This document shows positions 25,552-34,451 of a stretch of DNA of 64,000 nt, one piece after another (position 1 is the first letter of the stretch; each line of letters begins with the position of its first letter). The stretch is from Amycolatopsis sp. WAC 01376 (GTDB lineage Bacteria > Actinomycetota > Actinomycetes > Mycobacteriales > Pseudonocardiaceae), in assembly GCF_003947415.1 (NCBI RefSeq), contig NZ_QHKL01000006.1, positions 682,001 to 746,000 of the forward strand, written 5' to 3'. A model generated the notes under the pieces. That model did no database searches, had not been told where the DNA came from, and saw only the letters and a list, made by a program, of their open reading frames with translations. The position numbers and the translations under genes are program-made.

Positions 25552-28500
25552 CTAGAGGGTGATCTTGTCGACGTTGGGACCGCCGTTCGCCGTGGTGGCG
25601 ACTGCCCTGATCTTGTTCACACCCGCCGCCAGTGTCACCTTGACGGTTCTGGTCGTCCAGTTCGGCCAGGCCCCGGTGCCGCCGAAGCCGACACCGGACG
25701 CGCTGATCGTGCCGTTGACCGAGAAGTCGAGCGGCCGGTTCGCCGTGGTGCCGTTGGCGTACCGGACGACGACGTCGTAGGTGCCCGCCGCCGGGGCGTT
25801 GACCGTCCACTCGACCGAGCTGCCCGCGACGTTGTCGTAGTTGACGAACCCGGTGCCGGTGAACCCGGCGTGGTTGGACTCCACCGCGCCCTGGGCGATC
25901 GTGGCGTCCTCGGCCTGGTAGTCGACCGGGTTGCCGGGTCCGGAGCCGTCGGCCGGAACGGTCTGCGTGCCGGTGTTCCAGCCCGAAACCCGCACCGAAG
26001 GCTTGGAGCCCTTGAGGTCGGCGGTGCGGTACTTCGCGGTCAGCGTGGTCGTTTCACCCGGCCACAGGCTCACCGCGTTGTCGTTCCACTCCACCGGGAG
26101 CACCGGCTTGCCCGCGGCGTCCACGACCTTCGAGTCGACGTAGAACGCCGGGAGCTTGCCGCCCGAGGTGTTCTTCAGCGTCACGGTGGTCGTGGTGGTG
26201 CCGTCGCCACCGGCGACCGACTTCGCCGTCGCGCTGACCGCGGACTGCCCGAGGTTCTTCAGCCCGGACAGATCGGCGTAGGCCGACTGGGGCGTGTAGT
26301 ACCAGTCGCTGCCGGCCCAGTTCAGCGTGTCGGCCTTGGTGGAGAGCCAGTACACGTTCCGGCTGACCTCCTTGCCGGAGGAGTCGGTGAGCACCAGCTT
26401 CGCCAGGTAGGTCGTCGAAAGGCCGCTCACCGCCGGGACGGTGACCGCGGTGGCCTTGGCGCCCAGCGCGCCGACCGACAGGCCGGTCTTGGTGTTGCTG
26501 TACTTCTCGGTGCCGTCGAGGTTGTACAGCTTCGTGGTCGCCGTCAGCCCGCTCGCCGCGTTCGACGTCTGGTTGATCACCACGACCGAGCGATTGTCAT
26601 GCGAGTACTGGATGTGCAGTGGCTCGTTGGCCTTCTTCGCCCCGTAGTAGGCGCCGTTCTGGTCCATGTAGGCGTCGAACAGCTGCCAGTGCAGCGAAGT
26701 CCATGGGCTGTTGAGCATCCAGTAGATCAACCCGGTCGACGGGTTGGTCGAGTCGGTGTAGTTGCGCGAGTGCGACTCGAACTCCGCGCGGACGTTCTCG
26801 TACTGGGCGAGCTGCGCCTTCCGCACGAAGTCGTCCAGATCGGCCGGCGCGCCGTAGCGCTTGCTGAGCGCGTTGCCGAACAGCTTCAGATTCGCGAACG
26901 TCGTCGACGAAGAGCGGTGATACTGGGGTGCCGACGGGTCCTTCCACATCGTTTCCAGTTCGCTCGCCGACATCATCCGCTTCAACGTGTCCATCGTCGG
27001 GATGTCGACGCCCGCGCTGGTCTCGGAGTTGAAGCTCCACGCGCCGCCGCGGTCCTTCTGCGACTTGTCGTACCAGTAGACGGGCGGCACGTAGTCGTAC
27101 GGGCCGTTCATCTTCATACCTGAAGCGCCCGTGATCGGGGACGGCCTCTTCGACGCCGACGGGATCACGGGAAGCTGGAAGTCGGCGGCCTTCATCGCGT
27201 CGAGGTAGCCCTGCTCGATCCGCCTGTCCGGCGCGAAGTCGCTGCCGATGTGGAACGAGATGACGCTCGGGTGGTCACGCAGGCGCTCGGCCTCAGAGAA
27301 CATCGAAGCCTTGGCGATCGGGTAGTCCGATTCGACCCAGGGCTCGCCCTTCTCCTCGCCGTTGACGTGCCCTTCCCATTTGTCGCAGCATTCCCAGCCG
27401 GGCATGGTCAGCACACCGAGGTCGTCGGCGATGTCGAAGAACTCGTCCGGCTCGATGTGGCCTTCCAGCCGGACCGTGTTGAGCCCCAGGTTCAGGACGT
27501 ACTTGAGCTTGTCGGCCGCCGCGGTCTCGCTCCAGCGCAGGAAGAGGTCCGGGGTGTAACCGCCGCCGCGGATCAGCAGCGGTTTGCCGTTGACGCTGTA
27601 CTGCCGTCCGCCGCTGGAGTTCAGCGGCGCCTTGACGTCACGGACGCCGAACTTCGACTTCGAGGTGTCCGACGGCGTGCCGCCGACACTCGCGGTCAGG
27701 TCGAGTTCGTACCGGTGCTGGCCGCCCATCCCGGCCGGCCACCAGAGATTCGGCTTGTCGAGGCCGACCAGGCCGAAGGTGACCGTCTTGCGTTCCTTCG
27801 CGGCCAGCGAGACCGTCTGGGTGATCGGCTTGCCCGCGACCGTGCCGGCGACGGTGGCCTGCACCGCGTTCGCCGAGTCGTTGCGGACGTCGGCCTTCAC
27901 CGTGAGGTCGGCGTGGTCGAGCGAGGAGTTCAGCTTCTGGACCACGTGCGCGCTGCGCAGCGCGACCGGGCCGCTGCGCCGCACGAGGACGTCCCGCACG
28001 ATGCCCATGTTCTGGTCCGGCGGGGTCTGCGCCCAGTCGATCCAGCCCATCGAGAGATCGTTGTTGGGGTCGTTGGGGTAAACCTTGAACGCGACGCTGT
28101 TGACGCCCTGGCGCACGTGCGCGGTGATGTCCAGGTCGTGGCGGGTGTAGGCGCCGTTGACCTGGTCCTTCGTCGCGATCTTGATGCCGTTGACCCAGAC
28201 GTCGGCCTTGGAGAGCACGCCGCTGAAGTCGAGGTAGGTGCGCGACGACGTGTCCTCGACGTTCAGATCCGTGCGATACCACCACGGCACGGCGAACTGC
28301 GCCGTCGGGACGTTCTTCATGTTCGTCGAGTAGAACGGGTCGGCGTACTTGCCGTTCTGCAGCAATCCGGCGTAGACCGTCGAGCGCGACGACACCGGGT
28401 ACCAGCCGGTGGCAGGGAAGCCCGGCTTCGAGACCGCCGAGTCGTCGTTGACCTGTGCCGAGGACTGGATCACGTAGCCGGGGATCGGGGTGGCGTTGCC

Positions 28501-28644
28501 CGCCTCGGCGCCGACGGACAGCGGCACGGCCACCTCCGCGCCGGTGGCGGCGGGAGCGGTGGTCACCCCGCAGACCGCGGCGGCCAGCGCGGTGACGGTC
28601 AAGGCCAGTAACGGGATCCGGGTTTTCTTCTGCCGAAAACTCAC
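25552..28644 (-). CDS. csxA: Exo-beta-D-glucosaminidase, GH2 with C-terminal CBM35
   Basis: 1030 residues from a GTG behind a strong AAGGAGG. The signal peptide (MSFRQKKTRI then a hydrophobic core to AATGA) directs secretion. The protein agrees throughout with the A. orientalis exo-chitosanase CsxA as I remember it. The acid/base Asp469 falls in FHIGSDFAPD and the nucleophile Glu541 in SFNSETSAG, at the same residue numbers. Domains are an N-terminal sugar-binding domain, an Ig-like domain, the TIM barrel (about 340-620), further beta domains and a CBM35 (about 905-1030, opening DYQAEDA). It removes glucosamine units from the non-reducing ends of chitosan. A CsnR-like operator lies 46 bp upstream. 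Confidence 0.96.
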   Translation of the reverse strand: MSFRQKKTRIPLLALTVTALAAAVCGVTTAPAATGAEVAVPLSVGAEAGNATPIPGYVIQSSAQVNDDSAVSKPGFPATGWYPVSSRSTVYAGLLQNGKYADPFYSTNMKNVPTAQFAVPWWYRTDLNVEDTSSRTYLDFSGVLSKADVWVNGIKIATKDQVNGAYTRHDLDITAHVRQGVNSVAFKVYPNDPNNDLSMGWIDWAQTPPDQNMGIVRDVLVRRSGPVALRSAHVVQKLNSSLDHADLTVKADVRNDSANAVQATVAGTVAGKPITQTVSLAAKERKTVTFGLVGLDKPNLWWPAGMGGQHRYELDLTASVGGTPSDTSKSKFGVRDVKAPLNSSGGRQYSVNGKPLLIRGGGYTPDLFLRWSETAAADKLKYVLNLGLNTVRLEGHIEPDEFFDIADDLGVLTMPGWECCDKWEGHVNGEEKGEPWVESDYPIAKASMFSEAERLRDHPSVISFHIGSDFAPDRRIEQGYLDAMKAADFQLPVIPSASKRPSPITGASGMKMNGPYDYVPPVYWYDKSQKDRGGAWSFNSETSAGVDIPTMDTLKRMMSASELETMWKDPSAPQYHRSSSTTFANLKLFGNALSKRYGAPADLDDFVRKAQLAQYENVRAEFESHSRNYTDSTNPSTGLIYWMLNSPWTSLHWQLFDAYMDQNGAYYGAKKANEPLHIQYSHDNRSVVVINQTSNAASGLTATTKLYNLDGTEKYSNTKTGLSVGALGAKATAVTVPAVSGLSTTYLAKLVLTDSSGKEVSRNVYWLSTKADTLNWAGSDWYYTPQSAYADLSGLKNLGQSAVSATAKSVAGGDGTTTTTVTLKNTSGGKLPAFYVDSKVVDAAGKPVLPVEWNDNAVSLWPGETTTLTAKYRTADLKGSKPSVRVSGWNTGTQTVPADGSGPGNPVDYQAEDATIAQGAVESNHAGFTGTGFVNYDNVAGSSVEWTVNAPAAGTYDVVVRYANGTTANRPLDFSVNGTISASGVGFGGTGAWPNWTTRTVKVTLAAGVNKIRAVATTANGGPNVDKITL

Positions 28645-28689
28645 GAGCGCGCCTCCTTGGGCACACGGCGGCGGACCTGGGCGAAATCG

Positions 28690-28706
28690 TTAAGAAAGTT
28701 CCCTAA
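28690..28706 (-). promoter_or_regulatory. CsnR-like operator upstream of csxA
   Basis: TTAGGGAACTTTCTTAA on the minus strand is an imperfect palindrome. It matches 15 of 17 positions of the CsnR box as I recall it (TTAGGAAASTTTCCTAA), read by a ROK-family repressor controlling chitosanase genes in Streptomyces and relatives. It sits between the csxA start and the AT-richer promoter stretch. No ROK gene is in the window. Confidence 0.6.
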
Positions 28707-28779
28707 CAATGTTGGGGGAGATAGTAGCCGCCACTCCGCGCCGGGAACAGACCCTTGCGCCGGGTTCGTCAGCGCTTGC

Positions 28780-29172
28780 TCAGCTGACGGGCGCCACGTA
28801 GATCCACTGCCCGTCGATGCGGACGAAGCGGCTGTTCTCGTGCATGCTGCCGGGACGGCGATCCTGCCGGTAGTGGGCCCGGAACTCCACGGTGCCCTCG
28901 TTCTCCAGCAGCCCGCCGCCGGTCTTGCCGAGGATCTCCAGGAACGTCCAGCGCTGTCCCGGATCGAGCTCGAGGCCCTCGGGCAGGGTCTTCGGATGCC
29001 AGGTCTTCGTGAGATACGCGGTGTCGCCGACGGCGAACGCGCTGAACCGCGACCGCATCAGGAGTTCGGCGGTCGGCGCGGTCGCGGCTCCTCGGTGGAA
29101 GCGGCCGCAGCAAACGCCGTACGGCTCGCCAAGGCCGCACGGGCAGCGGGATTCGTCGGTGATCACAGGCAC
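28780..29172 (-). CDS. YchJ/UPF0225 family SEC-C metal-binding protein
   Basis: 130 residues. The N-terminus ESRCPCGLGEPYGVCCGRFH is the cysteine-rich SEC-C zinc motif. The rest is the YchJ NTF2-like fold: TAELLMRSRFSAFAVGDTAYLTKTWHP and FLEILGKTGGG, ending in RFVRIDGQWIYV. The family is widespread and without settled function. It reads away from csxA and has its own upstream start. Confidence 0.88.
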   Translation of the reverse strand: MPVITDESRCPCGLGEPYGVCCGRFHRGAATAPTAELLMRSRFSAFAVGDTAYLTKTWHPKTLPEGLELDPGQRWTFLEILGKTGGGLLENEGTVEFRAHYRQDRRPGSMHENSRFVRIDGQWIYVAPVS

Positions 29173-29185
29173 GCCGCCGATTGTG

Positions 29186-29563
29186 TCATCGCGCCGTCGC
29201 GGTGACTTCGAGGTCTCGCGCCTGCTTGAGCCAGCCGGTGAACAGGTCGGCGTCGATATCCTCGACGGAGCGCAGCTTGACGTGCGCCATCTCCCGCGCG
29301 CTCGCCTCCAGCCTGCCGGACCCGTCGTCGATGAGCTGCCCCTTCCAGAGGGCGAAGGTGACGTACGACGAGTACGCCTTCATCAGGCAGACGAGGTTCT
29401 TGCCGGCGGCTTCGCCCGCGCTCCAGGTCGGGGAGGCGTGGTACATCGCCTCGACGGAACCCGGCAGGGCCGCGTTGACGATCGGGCGCAGCGTGGTGGC
29501 GACTTCCCGCAGGTTCTCGGGCAGAGCGGCGATGTAGTCGTCGACGTTCGCGAACTTGGTCAT
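29186..29563 (-). CDS. DUF1801 family protein
   Basis: 125 residues with the YdhG-like fold: VDDYIAALPENLREVATTLR then IVNAALPGSVEAMYHASPTW and YSSYVTFALWKGQLIDDGSGRLE as a typical middle. The family resembles frataxin-like folds, but its function is undefined. It lies 13 bp upstream of the YchJ gene on the same strand and may be co-transcribed with it. Confidence 0.82.
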   Translation of the reverse strand: MTKFANVDDYIAALPENLREVATTLRPIVNAALPGSVEAMYHASPTWSAGEAAGKNLVCLMKAYSSYVTFALWKGQLIDDGSGRLEASAREMAHVKLRSVEDIDADLFTGWLKQARDLEVTATAR

Positions 29564-29636
29564 GACTGGATCTCCCTCGGTCGGTGTGCTGCGTTCAGCT
29601 AACCGTCCGATGGTTCAAGTTGTCAAGACAAAAAAA

Positions 29637-29840
29637 TTATTCGGTGGGTTTGTATGTCTGACCTCGCGTTTCCAGGGCTTCGCGGATGATGCGGAGTGCT
29701 TTGGGGCCGACGCCGTGCAGGCACGCGAGCTCGGCCTCGGTGGCGCGGGTGAAGTCCTCCAGGCGCGTGTAACCGGCGCCGGTGAAGGCCCGCGTCGCCG
29801 GTTTGCCGATGCCGGGCGGCAGTTCGCTCTGGTCGTCCAT
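29637..29840 (-). CDS. Small helix-hairpin-helix protein
   Basis: 67 residues from the ATG at MDDQSELPPG, preceded by GAAGAGG; a longer frame reaches 29903 but lacks a good ribosome site. The sequence IGKPATRAFTGAGYTRLEDF then TEAELACLHGVGPKALRIIR holds two HhH units with the GxG hairpin, as in RadC, PolX and DNA ligase tails. These bind the DNA backbone without sequence specificity. It may help a repair or recombination enzyme; the partner is unknown. Confidence 0.75.
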   Translation of the reverse strand: MDDQSELPPGIGKPATRAFTGAGYTRLEDFTRATEAELACLHGVGPKALRIIREALETRGQTYKPTE

Positions 29841-29899
29841 GGGGCCTCTTCGGTCAGTGGCTGTCGTGGTCGCCTCCATTGTGGACCGCTGATGCGGGG

Positions 29900-30529
29900 T
29901 CAAGGTGCGGGAAACTGGACGGCGACTTCGACAGCGGTCTCCAGCGTCGCCTCGCTCGGCCGACCGGCCTCGGGAGCGGACTCGGCGATCACGACCAGCT
30001 TCCTGGCCAGACGGGAGTCGTAGTTCTTGCCGGTGAAGCGGCTACCGTGCCGCACCTCGCCGAAAAGCGCGACGTTGCCGGTGTCGTCCCTGTCGACGAG
30101 CCTTTTCAGATCGCTCGCCTCGCTCGCCACCGGCATCTTCACCCACGCGACGGACACGATGATGGTGTTCCCGGCGCCGTCGTCGACGGTGACCGCCATG
30201 CGATCGAGATCGACGCAAGGGTGGCGCAGGAAGAAACGCTGCACCTCACCGAAGGAATGCGGTCCGCATTTCAGTTCCCGTTTCGCGGTTTTCTTGAGCA
30301 GGCGCCAGCCCAGGCGCTGCCAAGCTTCGGAGTGACGGCCTTTTTGCGCGGACTTCTTGCTGGAGCCCTTGCCTTTGAGAGCCTGGCTCGCGGCGGAATC
30401 CAGGGAGGCGGCTGTGCCTCCGCCTATTCCGTTGGTGGCTGCCACGACCACACCCGCGGTGGCCAGCGCGCCCGCACCGTACTTGTATTTGATCCAGCGA
30501 CCGTCCGGGCCACGTGGTTGATTCACCAT
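29900..30529 (-). CDS. Hypothetical protein, basic, with possible N-terminal membrane helix
   Basis: 209 residues starting at MVNQPRGPDGRW; GGGAGGGG lies about 15 bases upstream. A hydrophobic segment (GAGALATAGVVVAATNGIGG, about residues 17-36) is followed by a strongly basic stretch (GKGSSKKSAQKGRHSEAW). Next is a globular domain with CGPHSFGEVQRFFLRHPCVDLDR, VSVAWVKMP and LVVIAES. The family is not recognised. The domain resembles small actinobacterial proteins that follow a membrane anchor, but no catalytic motif is visible. Confidence 0.6.
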   Translation of the reverse strand: MVNQPRGPDGRWIKYKYGAGALATAGVVVAATNGIGGGTAASLDSAASQALKGKGSSKKSAQKGRHSEAWQRLGWRLLKKTAKRELKCGPHSFGEVQRFFLRHPCVDLDRMAVTVDDGAGNTIIVSVAWVKMPVASEASDLKRLVDRDDTGNVALFGEVRHGSRFTGKNYDSRLARKLVVIAESAPEAGRPSEATLETAVEVAVQFPAP

Positions 30530-30680
30530 GACGTACTCCGTCCCCTCCCAAGTCCGGAACGGCCGATCTTGCTCCGGGTTTTGCGGAGGAATCGAGGATT
30601 CTTTCGTCAATACGCCCGAACGGCGCAATCGGTCTTCGGGTTTCCGCCGGTACTGAACAGTTTTCAGAAGCGATACCTGG

Positions 30681-30777
30681 GCGCAAGGAAGGGGCTTGCA
30701 TGTACTTCAGCCCGCTGGGATCGGCAGGTAGTGAGGGCCTCCTTCACTACCCTCAGGGTAGGCAAGGAGGCCTTCAC
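30681..30777. repeat. Palindromic element plus a relic half-copy
   Basis: Arms 30731-30753 and 30755-30777 (about 23 bp, three mismatches) with core GTGAGGGCCTCCTTC form a hairpin of the same class as the one at 62619. Just left, 30681-30707 (GCGCAAGGAAGGGGCTTGCA...) resembles the right arm of the uvrB palindrome and has lost its mate. The rest of the 311-bp gap 30530-30840 shows no further feature. Confidence 0.6.
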
Positions 30778-30840
30778 AGAGCATCGAGGTGCGGGCATGC
30801 CGAAGGGCCCGTCGCCGGTGTGGCGGGCGGGCTCCTCGGG

Positions 30841-32094
30841 TTACACGTGGTGGAGGGTGTTGCGGCGGGGTTTTCGGAGTGGATCTCGGTATTGGGGCGG
30901 GATGAATTCCGGTAATCCATCGGCGGCCATATGGACTTGCCAGTCGCCGTGGTGGATCAAGCGGTGATGAAAGCCGCACAGCAGCACGAGATTCCGGAGA
31001 TCCGTAGGCCCTCCGTCTGCCCAGTGATGAATATGGTGAGCGTGACAGTTCTTGGGCCGCCGATGACATCCGGGGAACGCACAGCCGCCATCCCGGATGT
31101 TCAAGGCGCGGCGTTGGCCGGGGGTGACGAACCGTCGCAGCCGTCCCACATCGAGGGGTTCTCCGGCGGCGCTCATCACGACCGGCAGCATCAGGCAGTC
31201 GCAGGCCGCGAGCCGGGCCTCGCGGGCGGTCATCGTCCCGACAAAGTCGAGGCACGCGGTCCCGAGGCCGGACTTCAACTCGTCGAGTCCGATGGTGACA
31301 TGCAGCAGGGTGCGGTAGCCGCTGGTTCCGGGCTGGTCCGGGCAGGCGATCGCCAGGTCGAGGATGTCGACCCAGGCGTCTCCCATGCGTTCGCATTTCA
31401 TCCGCAGATCGGCCTGGCCGAACTCGTCCACCGGGCGTGGTTGCGCGTACGCCTCGAGCGCGGCCGCGGTGCGGGCACCGGTCTCGTCGTCGAGCAAGCC
31501 GGTGAGCTTCCAGTAGCCGTCTTTGCGGCGCTCCAGGGTGATCTCGCGGCGCGGCTCGGCGGGTTCGGGATCTTTCGGCTCGTTCCCGTCGGGGTCGAGC
31601 CAGGCGAGGAGGTTCGCTTCGGCGTCGGAGAGTTGGCGGGGTCCGGCGTCGCGGGCGAGGTCGGCGAGGATCTTCTCCGCACTAGCCCGATCCTCCGTCG
31701 AGGTATCGGCGGGGAGCTTCTTCAAGATGTCCAGGATCTGGTCGATCCGCTCATCCCCGACCAGCCCCTCGGCAGCGACCGCGGCCGTAGCGGGCGCGAC
31801 AGCCGGAACCTCCGTGCCGTCCAGGGCACGCGTGGGGTTCAGGGCGATGGCCCGATTCACCACCGCACCCGCCTCACCAACCGACAATCCCGCCACATCA
31901 GCGAACCAGTTCGCCGTGCGGCCATAGCCGTACAAGTCTTTGACGCCACGAGACTCGACCTCCGCCAAGTACCGCCCCAACCCGGCGGCCGCCATCCGAA
32001 TCACCTGCAAGGACTGCTGCACGCCCTGGGCAAGCTCCAGCTTGCCAGCACGCCACAAGTCCTGCGGCAACTCGGGAAGAAAGGTCTCGGACAC
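30841..32094 (-). CDS. DUF222 / HNH endonuclease family protein (13E12-like)
   Basis: 417 residues. The N-terminal ~290 residues are the helical DUF222 domain. The C-terminus is an HNH nuclease: IRDGGCAFPGCHRRPKNCHA then HHIHHWADGGPTDLRNLVLL and CGFHHRLIH, with zinc-type Cys and the catalytic His. The family corresponds to the M. tuberculosis 13E12 repeat proteins, which are multi-copy, variable and often linked with mobile DNA. No element ends were found around it. The small-molecule or DNA target is unknown. Confidence 0.88.
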   Translation of the reverse strand: MSETFLPELPQDLWRAGKLELAQGVQQSLQVIRMAAAGLGRYLAEVESRGVKDLYGYGRTANWFADVAGLSVGEAGAVVNRAIALNPTRALDGTEVPAVAPATAAVAAEGLVGDERIDQILDILKKLPADTSTEDRASAEKILADLARDAGPRQLSDAEANLLAWLDPDGNEPKDPEPAEPRREITLERRKDGYWKLTGLLDDETGARTAAALEAYAQPRPVDEFGQADLRMKCERMGDAWVDILDLAIACPDQPGTSGYRTLLHVTIGLDELKSGLGTACLDFVGTMTAREARLAACDCLMLPVVMSAAGEPLDVGRLRRFVTPGQRRALNIRDGGCAFPGCHRRPKNCHAHHIHHWADGGPTDLRNLVLLCGFHHRLIHHGDWQVHMAADGLPEFIPPQYRDPLRKPRRNTLHHV

Positions 32095-32220
32095 CCCTCA
32101 AGAATACCGCAAAACAATCGAACAAGCGTTCGTAATTTTAAGCAACAAGCGAAACGCGCGAACAACACTGAAGTGTGATTTTGCCTCGCGCGGCGACCAC
32201 GCAAAGAAAGGGGGGTGCAA

Positions 32221-32232
32221 TTAGTCGACTAA
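32221..32232. promoter_or_regulatory. Palindromic operator candidate before the monooxygenase gene
   Basis: The perfect 12-bp palindrome TTAGTCGACTAA is followed at 32246-32252 by a half-site repeat (AGTAGTCGAC). The gene start is at 32299, with TTTAGCAT just before it as a possible -10 and hence a near-leaderless transcript. The cognate regulator is unknown. Confidence 0.4.
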
Positions 32233-32298
32233 ATGCGGCTCCGTCCGCAAAGCGAGTAGTCGACCCCTCGCGAAAGGTGATCGTTTAGCATCGGCCCC

Positions 32299-32595
32299 AT
32301 GACGACAGTGGAACTGACCCGCTTCAAGGTCCCGGCCGACCGCGCGGACGAACTGCTCCAGGCCCGCCCCGCGATGCTCGCCGACTTCCGGGCCGACCGG
32401 GAGGGGTTCCTTGATGCCCAGCTGATCCGGGTCGACGACGAGACGTGGCTCGACGTCGTGTGGTGGCGTTCCTCCGAGGACTTCGCCGCGTCGCGGGAGA
32501 AGGGGGCGAATCTGCCGGGGATCAAGGCCTTCTTCGCGCCGATCGCCGAGCTGGTCTCGGCCGAGGAGGGCACCACCGGCGATTATCACGCCTAG
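32299..32595 (+). CDS. Antibiotic biosynthesis monooxygenase (ABM) family protein
   Basis: 98 residues with the dimeric ferredoxin-like ABM fold: VELTRFKVPADRADELLQAR, GFLDAQLIRVDDETWLDVVW and FFAPIAELVSAEEG. ABM proteins include quinol oxygenases, haem-degrading enzymes and non-catalytic stress proteins. The haem-ligand pattern of IsdG is absent. The stand-alone context does not indicate a biosynthetic cluster. Confidence 0.8.
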   Translation: MTTVELTRFKVPADRADELLQARPAMLADFRADREGFLDAQLIRVDDETWLDVVWWRSSEDFAASREKGANLPGIKAFFAPIAELVSAEEGTTGDYHA

Positions 32596-32676
32596 CCCAC
32601 ATGCCGGGACGGGAAATATCGTCGCCGTCGAGCCGTTGACCTGGGAGAACGAGCAAGGTTACGGAAGGGATCGGCG

Positions 32677-33474
32677 ATGAGCACAAGCCTGGACACGTTC
32701 ACGCGGGACTGGCAGGGCTGGAAGACCGAGCGCGAGCGCGATCTCGCCGATCCGCTCGGCTGGCTCGCTCTGGTCTCGCTCGACTGGCTCGAGGACAAGC
32801 CGCGCGCGTACGAGGGGCTGCCCGGCGTGTGGTGGCAGGACGCCGACGCGGCGTACCTCGATCCGCAGGGCGCGGATCTCTCGCACGACGGCGAACGGGT
32901 CACCGGAGTTCGTCGCTTCGAGCTGGTCAACAGTGGTGCGACCACCCGGGTCGTCGCCGGTGACATCGAGATCGAGGTGGCGCGTCGCGGCGGATACCTG
33001 ATCCGGACGCATGACCCGAAGGCGCCGGTGCTGAACGCTTTCCGCGGTGTCCCGGCGTACGAGCCCGACGCGGCCTGGGTGCTGTCCGGGACCTTCGAGC
33101 CCTTCGACGAACCGCGGCCGACCACGGTCGGCGCGGTCGTCGAAGGGCTCAGCCACGTCTACGTCTCGCCGGGCATCGTGCGTTTCGAGCACGACGGCGT
33201 GGAGCACACGCTCACCGCGTTCAACGGCAAGAAGGACGGCCTGCTCATCCTGTTCACCGACGCCACGAGCGGCGTCACCACGTACGCGGCGAACCGGTCG
33301 CTCGCGGTGCCGCCGCCCGCCGAGGACGGAACCGTCGTCCTCGACTTCACCCGCGCGACGAATCTGCCGTGCGCGTTCACCGACTTCGCCACCTGCCCGT
33401 TGCCGCCGGCGGGCAACGATCTGCCCTTCGCGGTGGAGGCGGGGGAGAAGCTGCCTTACGAGCGGCAAAACTGA
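32677..33474 (+). CDS. DUF1684 domain protein
   Basis: 265 residues. DUF1684 hallmarks are present: WKTERERDLADPLGWLALV near the start, GGYLIRTHDP with FRGVPAYEPDAAWVL in the middle, and RATNLPCAFTDFATCPLPPA then GNDLPFAVEAGEKLPYE at the end. The conserved Cys and Asp residues of the family suggest an enzyme, but no reaction is established to my knowledge. Its last 19 bases overlap the convergent BtrH-like gene. Confidence 0.85.
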   Translation: MSTSLDTFTRDWQGWKTERERDLADPLGWLALVSLDWLEDKPRAYEGLPGVWWQDADAAYLDPQGADLSHDGERVTGVRRFELVNSGATTRVVAGDIEIEVARRGGYLIRTHDPKAPVLNAFRGVPAYEPDAAWVLSGTFEPFDEPRPTTVGAVVEGLSHVYVSPGIVRFEHDGVEHTLTAFNGKKDGLLILFTDATSGVTTYAANRSLAVPPPAEDGTVVLDFTRATNLPCAFTDFATCPLPPAGNDLPFAVEAGEKLPYERQN

Positions 33475-34451
33475 ACCGTCGCGAGCGCCGTCATCGCCTC
33501 CTGTTCGCGCTGAGCCAGCTCGGACAGGACGGCGGACGCGTCGGCCAGGTGCCGGGCGTCGCCGGTTTCCCCTGCCTGGGCGAACAAGTGCGCGACTTCG
33601 GTCCACAGTGGAGTGATCTCGCGGTACTTCTCATACGCGGTCCGGAGACCGGCGTCGTCGACGAAGGCCGTGCATTCTTCGAGGAAGTCGCGGTAGATCC
33701 GGCGGAAGAGCGCGCCGCCGGTCCCCGCCCGTTCCATCAGGACGGCGGCCTGCGGCAGGTCGCGTGCCGGATCACTGCTGCGGTCCAGCCACTTCCGCAC
33801 CTGGGTGGCGGCTTTGCCGATCCCGCGATACCCGAGGTTCGCGATGGGCGGGTCGAGGAATTCCGCCGCGTTGGCCCGCACAGCATCCCGGACGACGCCC
33901 GAAAGCGGCTTAAGCGGCTCGTCGGCGCGAAGAGTGAACGAGCGGTTCTTCGCCGTCATGGGGCCTTTCTCCCCGCGGGCGCCTTCCAGGCTCTCCAGTG
34001 AGGCCGATACGGAGCCACCCTGCTGTGCCGTGTCGACAAGGAAGGCTCTTTCCTCGTCGTAGCCGTATAAAGCGGCGAAGTGCCCGCCGAAGTGGACTTT
34101 CGACGTGAAGTACTCCAGGTGGTACGAGTCGAGTTGCAGGCCGACCGGCGCACCGGCGTCGATCTCCTCGGCCACGTTCCGCCACGCCGTGCGCGCCGAC
34201 GTCGTTTCCTTGACCCGCAAGGTCAAGCCGAGACGGTCGGTCAGCCTTCGGGTGATCTCGAAGGGTTTGCTGCGCCCTCCGAGGAAAGGGAACGGCAGGT
34301 TCTTCCCGTCCCAGTAGATGAAGCCGAGGCCTTCGCCGAGTCCGAACAGCATCGGTTCGGACAGTTCGACCCCGGCGTGCCGCAGGAGGACGTGGAGCGT
34401 GCTGGTCTCGCAGTGCTCTCCGCCCGCGGTGTCGATGCCGTCGAGGATCAC
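33456..34451 (-). CDS. BtrH N-terminal domain protein (cysteine peptidase-like acyltransferase)
   Basis: 331 residues. It opens with GGEHCETSTLHVLLRHAGVE, where the Cys corresponds to the predicted nucleophile of BtrH, and carries HFGGHFAALYGYDEERAFLV with the catalytic-type His. BtrH transfers an amino-acid side chain from acyl carrier protein to an aminoglycoside in butirosin synthesis; most genomic relatives are uncharacterised. The C-terminal half is a helical DUF4872-type region. It begins inside the MerR gene stop (4-bp ATGA overlap), so it is translationally coupled to that regulator. It has no cluster partners here. Confidence 0.8.
   Translation of the reverse strand: MILDGIDTAGGEHCETSTLHVLLRHAGVELSEPMLFGLGEGLGFIYWDGKNLPFPFLGGRSKPFEITRRLTDRLGLTLRVKETTSARTAWRNVAEEIDAGAPVGLQLDSYHLEYFTSKVHFGGHFAALYGYDEERAFLVDTAQQGGSVSASLESLEGARGEKGPMTAKNRSFTLRADEPLKPLSGVVRDAVRANAAEFLDPPIANLGYRGIGKAATQVRKWLDRSSDPARDLPQAAVLMERAGTGGALFRRIYRDFLEECTAFVDDAGLRTAYEKYREITPLWTEVAHLFAQAGETGDARHLADASAVLSELAQREQEAMTALATVQFCRS

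Noticed and set aside
29841..29903. N-terminal extension of the helix-hairpin-helix protein
   Set aside because: The downstream ATG has a good GAAGAGG site, and the extension is Thr/Ala low-complexity.
30841..32094. Group II intron or active mobile element at the HNH gene
   Set aside because: The protein is a DUF222-HNH family member without reverse transcriptase. No terminal repeats or target duplications were found.
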